A stretch of 6,472 nt of DNA from Clostridia bacterium (GTDB lineage: Bacteria > Bacillota > Clostridia > Oscillospirales > Butyricicoccaceae): assembly GCA_017407765.1 (NCBI GenBank), contig JAFQVZ010000108.1:1-6472 (forward strand), written 5' to 3'. Shown here piece by piece: positions 1-4,936 of the stretch; positions within the stretch are counted from its first letter, which is position 1, and each line of letters begins with the position of its first letter. A model generated the notes under the pieces. The model saw only the letters and a list, made by a program, of their open reading frames with translations, had not been told where the DNA came from and searched no databases. The position numbers and the translations under genes are program-made.

Positions 1-400
1 CGCACTCGATGCATTTGCTCTTGTCGATATGAGCCTTCTGATTATCGTCAAAATAAATGGCTCCGCGGGGACAGGCCTCCTCACAGCGGTGGGCAATACA
101 GCCTCGGCAGTCGACCGAAACTTCGTATCCGCCTACAGGACACTCGTCGCAGGCGATATCAATTACCTTGATGACGCTGGATTCATCGTCCTTGATGCCG
201 TCTATGGCTATCTGAATACGTTCAGCAAGGATGGCACGCTCTTTATATACACAGCAGCGCATGGTGGGCTTAGGGCCGGGAGCAATAAGCCTTAGGATGC
301 TTGAAAAGCTCTGAAGCAGGTTGTCTTCAAAGGCATGACGCGCGACCTCTCGCAGAACGCGGTATCTGAGATACTGAACTTTTGTATCAAATCTTTGCAT
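1..400 (-). CDS. [FeFe] hydrogenase, group B type, N-terminal part (gene runs off the left edge)
   Basis: Only the first 133 codons are present; the gene continues beyond position 1. The protein should be a soluble cytoplasmic iron-sulfur enzyme that disposes of reductant as H2 or senses it. The translated start (MQRFDTKVQYLRYRVLREVA) is followed by a conserved block with PGPKPTMRCCVYKER near residues 41-55, then DIACDECPVGGY near 81-91 and a cysteine series C84-x2-C87-x10-C98-x2-C101-x4-C106-x3-C110-P, with C130-x2-C133 opening a further ferredoxin-like cluster site. As I know the family, this N-terminal arrangement is typical of the monomeric group B clostridial hydrogenases. The H-cluster domain itself lies outside the window, so a non-catalytic 4Fe-4S relative cannot be excluded. 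ATG at 400-398 is preceded by AAAAGGGG at 409-416, 8 nt away, and by a promoter at 431-459. Confidence 0.8.
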   Translation of the reverse strand, partial: MQRFDTKVQYLRYRVLREVARHAFEDNLLQSFSSILRLIAPGPKPTMRCCVYKERAILAERIQIAIDGIKDDESSVIKVIDIACDECPVGGYEVSVDCRGCIAHRCEEACPRGAIYFDDNQKAHIDKSKCIEC

Positions 401-430
401 GGGTATTTCCCCTTTTCAATTCTTTACTAT

Positions 431-459
431 ATCATATCATTGATTTTCGTTGTTTTCAA
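431..459 (-). promoter_or_regulatory. Sigma-A promoter of the hydrogenase gene
   Basis: On the minus strand the sequence reads TTGAAA (454-459), a 17-nt spacer, then TATGAT (431-436). Both boxes are close to consensus and the spacing is ideal. Transcription would start near 424, giving a leader of about 24 nt that contains the ribosome binding site. This is the best-matching promoter in the 401-744 gap. Confidence 0.72.
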
Positions 460-479
460 CTGCCATAAAAACATCTGAT

Positions 480-493
480 AGTATCTTAATACT
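480..493. repeat. Short inverted repeat AGTAT-CTTA-ATACT upstream of the hydrogenase promoter
   Basis: Perfect 5-bp arms separated by 4 nt, about 21 bp upstream of the -35 box. The position suits an activator or accessory operator site, but arms this short in AT-rich DNA can arise by chance. The even-length dyad does not centre a classical LysR T-N11-A box, so I do not assign it to the neighbouring LysR protein. Confidence 0.3.
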
Positions 494-516
494 GCATCGA
501 AAAGAAAAATAACAAC

Positions 517-550
517 GACGGACAGGCCTCTAATAAATGACCTGTCCGCC
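517..550 (-). terminator. GC-rich hairpin, possible minus-strand terminator or attenuator
   Basis: CGGACAGG (519-526) pairs perfectly with CCTGTCCG (541-548) around a 14-nt loop. Read on the minus strand the stem is followed by a T-rich but interrupted run (TCGTTGTTATTTTTC), as in a moderate Rho-independent terminator. It sits upstream of the hydrogenase promoter, so it could end a short RNA started around 640, stop read-through from the LysR side, or attenuate a longer hydrogenase transcript. On the plus strand no T-run follows it. Confidence 0.4.
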
Positions 551-579
551 GCTGCTAGTGAAAGGAGTGGAGGGTGATT

Positions 580-595
580 TCAGTAACTTTACTGA
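580..595. repeat. 16-bp palindrome TCAGTAA-CT-TTACTGA
   Basis: Perfect 7-bp arms with a 2-nt centre, standing in otherwise non-coding DNA between the GC-rich hairpin and the Rex-like site. The size and symmetry suit a dimeric repressor operator, or a small stem in RNA. I do not recognise the regulator; it does not match PerR, Zur, MntR or CopY consensus sites as I know them. Confidence 0.4.
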
Positions 596-621
596 CTCTA
601 ATATATCATTCAAATATCCAG

Positions 622-639
622 GTGTGAAATGTTTAACAA
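622..639. promoter_or_regulatory. Rex-like redox operator
   Basis: The plus strand reads GTGTGAA-ATGT-TTAACAA. The known Rex consensus in Gram-positive bacteria is TTGTGAA-N4-TTCACAA, with a clostridial form TTGTTAA-N4-TTAACAA. The right arm matches the clostridial form completely and the left arm matches the general form in 6 of 7 positions. Rex senses NADH/NAD+ and commonly controls fermentative and hydrogenase genes, so the context fits. Against this, the site lies about 160 bp upstream of the best hydrogenase promoter. A TATAAT at 645-650 (minus) just upstream of it has only a poor -35 box (ATAATG). Confidence 0.35.
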
Positions 640-678
640 ATATCATTATATATTATTTTTGATATGACATTATCATAT
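640..678. repeat. AT-rich inverted repeats
   Basis: Two overlapping dyads are visible: ATATCA (640-645) with TGATAT (660-665), and ATATGA (662-667) with TCATAT (673-678) around a 5-nt centre. They cover a possible minus-strand -10 box (TATAAT, 645-650). They may be operator half-sites or simply reflect AT-rich composition. Confidence 0.25.
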
Positions 679-744
679 AAATGAGATTTATTGAAAAAAT
701 CTATTCTTTCATAGAAGATCCGATTTTTATTAATTATTCCAATA

Positions 745-778
745 AAAAGACCTTTCCGAGATCACGGAAAGGTCTTTT
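745..778 (-). terminator. Rho-independent terminator after the LysR gene
   Basis: A perfect 14-bp stem (745-758 with 765-778, arms AAAAGACCTTTCCG and its complement) encloses a 6-nt loop. On the minus strand it ends in TTTTTATT and lies 16 nt after the LysR stop codon. The A-rich other side makes it formally bidirectional, though no plus-strand gene approaches it. Confidence 0.9.
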
Positions 779-794
779 CTGTAAATGACTTATT

Positions 795-1700
795 TTATTC
801 TTTTACGATATTATCGCCATTGAGGTCCCAATAGGATTTGCGGAACTCTTCGGCAAAAATCGCATCGGCATCATAGAACTTATGATCGGCATGGTAGATA
901 AGAAGGTCGGTCATCTCTCCCCAACCGTTGTTATAGGGCTTTACAACAAGGCCGTACCTCTCCATTGAGCTCTTTGGCATAGGACGTGAGATCATATATC
1001 CGCCGCTTATATCGGCAAGGCTTGCATAACAGGCAACTACCGACTGGTAATAGATCATTCGGCTCACACTTCCAAGCTCACGCTTTTCGCTGGAGGTGAC
1101 CAGTGTATACGGTTCGAGCATCGCGGGAGTGATCTCGCTTTCTGCCGCCAGAGGATGATCTTTTGGCAGGATGACTACATATCTGAAGCTGCCCACCGGA
1201 CGGCATCTTACGTTTTTTTCCCACAGAGCCGACTGCAGTGTTTCGATATCAGCGCTGCCGGCACGCATTACACCGATGGTGCATTCGCCTCTCGCTACAA
1301 GCTCGAGAGCTTCGCTGGACTGGCATTCTACCAGGTGACAGTCGTAATTGCTCTCTTCCGCGAGGATAGACACCGTGCGGTTATAGGCGTTAAGAAGGCT
1401 GCTGGAGCTCTGACCTGCCGCACGGAAGGTCTGGCGGCCGCCCGATTCACTTTTGAAAAGATGTTCCAGCTCCTGAGTCTGCCTTACTATCTCGGCTGCC
1501 CTGTCAAGAAAGATCCTGCCGTTTTCTGTGGGTATGATACCCTTGGATGTTCGGCTGAATATCTTTATGCCTGTGGCATCCTCCAGTTCCTTTATGACAC
1601 GGCTTAGATTTGGCTGACCCATGAACAGATTCTCGGCAGCCTTGGTGATGGAGCCGGTCTTTTCTACCTCAAGGGCATATTTAAGATGGGTTATGTTCAC
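795..1700 (-). CDS. LysR-family transcriptional regulator
   Basis: A DNA-binding regulator of about 301 residues, the usual LysR length. The N-terminal winged helix-turn-helix covers roughly residues 3-60, with a typical recognition stretch near 17-40 (SITKAAENLFMGQPNLSRVI), followed by a linker helix and a periplasmic-binding-protein-like effector domain from about 90 to the end. The effector is unknown. The frame is open for nine more codons upstream, but the family normally begins at M-N-I, and here GTG (1700-1698) starts V-N-I with AAAGGA 9 nt upstream, so GTG is preferred. It lies 81 nt after the PBP stop on the same strand with no clear promoter between, so co-transcription with the PBP is possible. 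A strong terminator follows. It is not divergent from a target gene, so its regulon cannot be read from context. Confidence 0.88.
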   Translation of the reverse strand: MNITHLKYALEVEKTGSITKAAENLFMGQPNLSRVIKELEDATGIKIFSRTSKGIIPTENGRIFLDRAAEIVRQTQELEHLFKSESGGRQTFRAAGQSSSSLLNAYNRTVSILAEESNYDCHLVECQSSEALELVARGECTIGVMRAGSADIETLQSALWEKNVRCRPVGSFRYVVILPKDHPLAAESEITPAMLEPYTLVTSSEKRELGSVSRMIYYQSVVACYASLADISGGYMISRPMPKSSMERYGLVVKPYNNGWGEMTDLLIYHADHKFYDADAIFAEEFRKSYWDLNGDNIVKE

Positions 1701-1709
1701 TACAATTCG

Positions 1710-1715
1710 TCCTTT
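1710..1715 (-). promoter_or_regulatory. Ribosome binding site that decides the LysR start
   Basis: AAAGGA on the minus strand stands 9 nt before GTG 1700-1698. The alternative upstream ATGs (1727-1725 and 1718-1716) lie before or against this motif and have no comparable site of their own. Confidence 0.65.
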
Positions 1716-1719
1716 CATA

Positions 1720-1780
1720 AGACCCAATACAGCCCCCTGTCTGTTTTGGCAGACCGGGGGCCGAATCAGTGCAAGGGTCT
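1720..1780 (-). other. Two-tier hairpin between the PBP and LysR genes
   Basis: An inner stem pairs 1732-1743 with 1750-1761 (GCCCCC and GTCTG arms, one mismatch, 6-nt loop). An outer stem pairs AGACCC (1720-1725) with GGGTCT (1775-1780), which begins directly after the PBP stop codon. The inner stem is GC-rich and stable but has no T-run on either strand, so it is not a standard terminator. It could protect the 3' end of the PBP message or limit read-through into LysR. Confidence 0.5.
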
Positions 1781-1781
1781 A

Positions 1782-4268
1782 TCAGGGATTATTAAAGTCG
1801 GCGTCAGGGTCATGATCGCCTTCATTTTCATTGGGGAACAGGCTGTTCCACCATTCCTCAAAGGTCTGCCCGTCATCTTCGGGTCGGTTCTCCCACCATT
1901 CCTCGATGCTGCCGGGGAAATCGCCCTCACCGGGCCAGAAGTCAGGAATAACGGCATTACCATCATTCTCAGCATTGTGAACCTCGCAGACATCCCCCGG
2001 ATAGAGACAATATGCGCGGTCGCCCACCGCTACTTCAACGGGGAAGACACGGTCGCTGACCTGAACTCTTACAACTTCCTTGATCTCGCTTGTGGTGCAG
2101 AACTCGTTGGCGGGCAAGCCTGTCTCGCCGCAGACCTCTACCTTGATATGGCAATCGCAGACCTCGGTGGGAATATCCTCTCTTGCAACCTTTGCCGAGG
2201 CAACACGGCTGCCGCGCTCGTCCTGACTGCAGTATTCATTGGGGATAAGGCCGCTGTCGAGGCAATAGTTTACATTTACCAGCTCGGTGGTCTGATTGAA
2301 AGATCGGGCATCCAGGCCCTCATGGACCTTTGCCATAACTTCCTTCCACAGATAGAGAGCAGGGTTGGTGGAAACACCTGTGACCTCCTGCTGCCTGTCA
2401 TATCCGAACCATACAACACCTGTATAGTAGGGAGTTACGCCGGCAAACCAGCGGTCGTAGTTACTGGTTGTGGTACCTGTCTTGCCGCCTACTTCGATTC
2501 CGTTTCCAAGCGCCGCTCTCGAGCCGGTGCCGTTGGATACGGCATACTTAAGGAGCTCGAGCATATATGTTGCAGTCTTGGAGCTCATAGCCTCGGTCTT
2601 GGTAGGTGTATTGTCCAGCAGAAGTGCTCCGTTGGAGTCGTAGATCTTGGTATAAAGAACAGGCTCGATATAATAGCCGTCGTTTGTGAAGGCCGAATAT
2701 GCCGCAGTCATATCCAGAACGGTTACACCGTCGGTCAGGCCGCCGAGGGCCAGAGCACCGAGAGCCTTGTCGGTCTGGATCTGGGTGGTGCCATCCTTCT
2801 TCTCCACCGCTCTGGAGTCGACCAGTGTGGAGAGATTAAGGCGGTTATAGGCAAAATCAAACGCCTGATCAATGCCTGTGGCATCCATTACCTGAACGGC
2901 AATGGTGTTGAGCGACTTGGCAATACCTGTCCTGATGGTGGTCTTGCCGCTGTAGCTGTTGCTCTCGTTCTTGGGCCAGCCGCTTGCACGCAGAGTGAAG
3001 TCGGTGGGAACGTCGTCAAATACTGTAATGGGAGTGATGACTCCGTTCTCGATAGCGGGAGCATATACCGTAAGGGGCTTGATGGACGAACCGGGCGAAC
3101 GCTTGGTCTGTGTTGCACGGTTGAGCACTCGGTCGCCCTCCTTCTCGCCGCGGCCGCCGTAAAGAGCCTTTACCTCGCCTGTATAGGGATCCATGATGAC
3201 CATGGAGGCCTGAGGCATGGTGCCGTCGGAGCCCAACTTGCCGGGGAAATTATCGAGATCCTGGAATACCGAATCCATCTTGGCCTGCATATCGGGGTCA
3301 ATAGTGGAAACGATCTTGAGACCGCCTGTGTAAAGCAGCAGCTTGGCCGTTTCTTCGCTGTATCCCTTCTGCTCCTGCAGATCGTCGATCACAGCATCGA
3401 TGATGGCATCGACAAAATAGGACTGATACTGCTCGTCGTCGTGCTCGCCGCCGTCCTTAACGGCCTGAACATCCTCATTGATGGCCTGATTATATTCAGC
3501 CTCGGTGATCTTGCCGTATTTCTTCATTTCTTCCAGCACGATCATGCGCCTTTCGGCGTTATACTGGGGGAAACGAATAAGATCGTACTTATAGGGGTTC
3601 TTGGTTATTCCGGCAATGGCCGCGCATTCGGCAATAGAAAGCTCGTCCAGCTCCTTGTCGAAATAGGTGTAGGCCGCCTGACGCACGCCGTAGGCCGACT
3701 GGCCGAAATAAATCGTGTTGAGATAGAGCTCGAGAATATCGTCCTTCTCATAGTTCTTCTCGACCTCAAGGGCACGCATGACCTCCTGTATCTTACGTTT
3801 TACCGAGGTCTCGTCATCGCCGGTAAGGTTTTTGATAAGCTGCTGTGTGATGGTAGAGCCGCCGCCGAAGTTATCGCGGAACTTTACGACATAGTTGACC
3901 GCCGCGCCGATCGTACGCCTCCAGTTGACACCGTTATGCTCTTCGAAGGTGTTGTCTTCAACGGCAATAAAGGCATTCTGAAGGTTCACCGGGATCTCTT
4001 CCAGGTCGGCCCATATTCTGGCCTCGGTGCCATGGAGCTGCTCGAGCTCCACCTCCTGACCGGTCTCTTCATCGATATAATAGATGAAGCTTGTAAAGTT
4101 GAGCCTGAAGCTGTCGAGGTCAACATCGATATCCTTGCTTACATATTCGCTGATATAGTATGCAAATGCCGCGCCACAGATGGCAACACAGCAGATACCT
4201 ACCAGCACGAGGGTCATCAGCGTAAAGCCGGTGTACCTCAAAAACTTTCTTTTCTTTTTCTTAGCCAC
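1782..4268 (-). CDS. Class A penicillin-binding protein (PBP1a-type peptidoglycan glycosyltransferase/transpeptidase)
   Basis: An 828-residue bifunctional enzyme, membrane-anchored with its bulk outside, that polymerises lipid II and cross-links the glycan strands. A basic start (MAKKKKRK) precedes one membrane helix near 15-39. The GT51 domain is intact: EDNTFEEHNG at 104-113 with catalytic E104, GGSTITQQLIKN at 136-147, then RKIQEVMRALEVEK and LELYLNTIYFGQ near 158-190. The transpeptidase domain has SxxK (S394, K397), SLN (452-454) and KTGT (596-599). Beyond about residue 650 comes an extra tail with eight cysteines, including two C-x4-GL-x4-C units (669-680 and 713-724), and an acidic end with two EEWW motifs (789-792, 804-807). 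The start is GTG with AAAGGAG 8 nt upstream. It is divergent from the BofC-like gene. No catalytic residue is missing. Confidence 0.95.
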   Translation of the reverse strand: MAKKKKRKFLRYTGFTLMTLVLVGICCVAICGAAFAYYISEYVSKDIDVDLDSFRLNFTSFIYYIDEETGQEVELEQLHGTEARIWADLEEIPVNLQNAFIAVEDNTFEEHNGVNWRRTIGAAVNYVVKFRDNFGGGSTITQQLIKNLTGDDETSVKRKIQEVMRALEVEKNYEKDDILELYLNTIYFGQSAYGVRQAAYTYFDKELDELSIAECAAIAGITKNPYKYDLIRFPQYNAERRMIVLEEMKKYGKITEAEYNQAINEDVQAVKDGGEHDDEQYQSYFVDAIIDAVIDDLQEQKGYSEETAKLLLYTGGLKIVSTIDPDMQAKMDSVFQDLDNFPGKLGSDGTMPQASMVIMDPYTGEVKALYGGRGEKEGDRVLNRATQTKRSPGSSIKPLTVYAPAIENGVITPITVFDDVPTDFTLRASGWPKNESNSYSGKTTIRTGIAKSLNTIAVQVMDATGIDQAFDFAYNRLNLSTLVDSRAVEKKDGTTQIQTDKALGALALGGLTDGVTVLDMTAAYSAFTNDGYYIEPVLYTKIYDSNGALLLDNTPTKTEAMSSKTATYMLELLKYAVSNGTGSRAALGNGIEVGGKTGTTTSNYDRWFAGVTPYYTGVVWFGYDRQQEVTGVSTNPALYLWKEVMAKVHEGLDARSFNQTTELVNVNYCLDSGLIPNEYCSQDERGSRVASAKVAREDIPTEVCDCHIKVEVCGETGLPANEFCTTSEIKEVVRVQVSDRVFPVEVAVGDRAYCLYPGDVCEVHNAENDGNAVIPDFWPGEGDFPGSIEEWWENRPEDDGQTFEEWWNSLFPNENEGDHDPDADFNNP

Positions 4269-4276
4269 TTTAAGTT

Positions 4277-4283
4277 CTCCTTT
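4277..4283 (-). promoter_or_regulatory. Ribosome binding site for the PBP GTG start
   Basis: AAAGGAG on the minus strand, 8 nt before GTG at 4268-4266. A longer overlapping frame starting at ATG 4423-4421 is out of phase and lacks such a site, which supports the GTG. Confidence 0.8.
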
Positions 4284-4386
4284 AGAGACAGAACATCACG
4301 ACCGATGTCCATGCCCAAATAAAACTTCTGCACAGGCCTCCACAACCCAATTAAATTGAGGCACAGATGCACATGATAAAAAATAG

Positions 4387-4407
4387 TACATGATATTATA
4401 CCATGTA
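4387..4407. promoter_or_regulatory. Operator-like inverted repeat centred on the PBP -10 box
   Basis: Ten-base arms, TACATGATAT and ATACCATGTA, flank a single central T, with 9 of 10 pairs complementary. The dyad is centred at 4397, inside the TATAAT box, and its left part overlaps the expected transcription start, which is a classical repressor position. ACATGATA is also found as a direct repeat at 4371-4378. The outer TACA/TGTA ends recall BlaI/MecI-type operators, but the spacing differs, so the regulator is unassigned. Confidence 0.4.
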
Positions 4408-4423
4408 TGGACACAAATTGCAA
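4395..4423 (-). promoter_or_regulatory. Sigma-A promoter of the PBP gene
   Basis: Minus strand: TTGCAA (4418-4423), 17-nt spacer, perfect TATAAT (4395-4400). Transcription would begin near 4388, leaving a leader of about 120 nt before the GTG. That leader contains only a weak 5-bp stem (GCCTC 4336-4340 with GAGGC 4358-4362); I recognise no riboswitch. Confidence 0.72.
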
Positions 4424-4460
4424 AATCTATTTATTTTTTAACTTTTAATGAACTTTAAAC

Positions 4461-4490
4461 GCATAAAAACAGCTGTTTCAAGGAATAATG
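4461..4490 (+). promoter_or_regulatory. Possible forespore (sigma-G-like) promoter of the BofC-like gene
   Basis: GCATA (4461-4465) fits the -35 element of sigma-G, and AATAATG (4484-4490), 18 nt further on, matches 5 of 7 positions of the CATNMTA-type -10 element. It would start RNA near 4497, about 47 nt before the ATG. I found no good sigma-A promoter for this gene. The consensus is recalled from Bacillus and the match is imperfect. The 12-bp palindrome AAACAGCTGTTT (4467-4478) lies in the spacer. Confidence 0.25.
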
Positions 4491-4543
4491 TTCCCATATT
4501 TCAGGTAATTCACAGAATACTTTCCGCGAAAGAGGTGTTTTCA

Positions 4544-4876
4544 ATGATAAAACGAGGCAGAGCAATTTCTCTGTTCACAGCGGCTTCGGCCGCCCTTATT
4601 ATGACGGTGTCGGCCGCTCTTTCACTCAGCAATACCGACACAGCTCCTCCCGCTCCCCTGCCCGCAAGCGCCGGTGCCCCGGCGGAATGCAGCCTCTATA
4701 CCGTAGGCGAAGAAAACGGAATGGTGGCCGTTTTTTCGGGCAGCGACGGAAGCCTGATAGAGCTTACCGATTATCCCGTTGCCGCCCTTCCCATCGCCGA
4801 CCGCGAGGCTCTGAGCATAGGGATCCCCATAGATTCCGACGAAGAGCTGGCCATGCTGATGGAGGACTATCAGTAA
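4544..4876 (+). CDS. Small exported protein with a BofC C-terminal-type domain
   Basis: A 110-residue protein with a signal peptide or membrane anchor at about 1-28 (basic MIKRGR, then an Ala/Leu/Ile-rich core), a Pro/Ala linker (about 31-48), and a domain from about 51 to 110 that starts LYTVGEENGMVAVF and ends EELAMLMEDY. The pattern of Y-x-V...G-x-V-A-V-F, a short strand, LP-x-AD and a final acidic helix is that of the BofC C-terminal domain, known from Bacillus BofC, which restrains the SpoIVB protease during sporulation. The N-terminal BofC domain is absent, so the role is inferred only. C49 is too far from the signal to be a lipobox cysteine. The frame is open 32 codons upstream, but AGAGGTG (4531-4537) precedes this ATG by about 6-8 nt, so it is preferred. 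It is convergent with the anti-sigma gene. Confidence 0.72.
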   Translation: MIKRGRAISLFTAASAALIMTVSAALSLSNTDTAPPAPLPASAGAPAECSLYTVGEENGMVAVFSGSDGSLIELTDYPVAALPIADREALSIGIPIDSDEELAMLMEDYQ

Positions 4877-4891
4877 CAATCATCTCAAAGC

Positions 4892-4915
4892 AAAAGGCGC
4901 CCTGGGGCGCCTTTT
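4892..4915. terminator. Bidirectional terminator between convergent genes
   Basis: AAAAGGCGCC (4892-4901) pairs perfectly with GGCGCCTTTT (4906-4915) around a CTGG loop. It lies 15 nt after the BofC-like stop and 21 nt beyond the anti-sigma stop. Plus-strand RNA continues with a further T-rich run; the minus strand ends in TTTT. It can serve both genes. Confidence 0.9.
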
Positions 4916-4936
4916 ATCTTTTATGTGAACTGCTCT

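Larger units (their letters stand above)
401..744. other. Non-coding gap between the hydrogenase and LysR genes
   Basis: No convincing gene is present in these 344 bases. They hold the hydrogenase promoter and leader, then the dyads listed separately. A 17-codon plus-strand frame (GTG at 574-576, stop TGA at 625-627) has an AAAGGAG motif 6 nt upstream and a hydrophobic start, but no clear promoter, so it is not called as a gene. The section 600-744 is very AT-rich. Confidence 0.6.

Noticed and set aside
29..295. An 88-codon plus-strand frame over the hydrogenase start
   Set aside because: It overlaps a strongly conserved cysteine-rich minus-strand coding region and has no recognisable product.
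480..493. Reading the AGTAT-CTTA-ATACT dyad as a LysR T-N11-A box
   Set aside because: A T-N11-A pair can be picked out nearby, but it is not symmetric with the dyad, and such pairs are common in AT-rich DNA.
795..1727. Longer LysR start at ATG 1727 or 1718
   Set aside because: The extra residues (MGLMKGRIV) do not fit the usual family start, and they contain the AAAGGA site that serves the GTG at 1700.
1686..4322. An 878-codon open frame on the plus strand running antisense through the whole PBP gene
   Set aside because: It is the mirror of a complete PBP with all catalytic motifs. Its translation shows no recognisable domain, and it has no fitting promoter or ribosome binding site. Long antisense frames arise from the codon bias of the real gene.
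4238..4423. A 61-codon minus-strand frame covering the PBP leader
   Set aside because: It overlaps the PBP start in another phase, begins within the -35 box of the PBP promoter, and has no ribosome binding site.
4448..4876. Longer BofC-like start at ATG 4448
   Set aside because: It would place 32 unrelated residues before a clear signal sequence and has no good ribosome binding site; ATG 4544 has AGAGGTG at suitable spacing.
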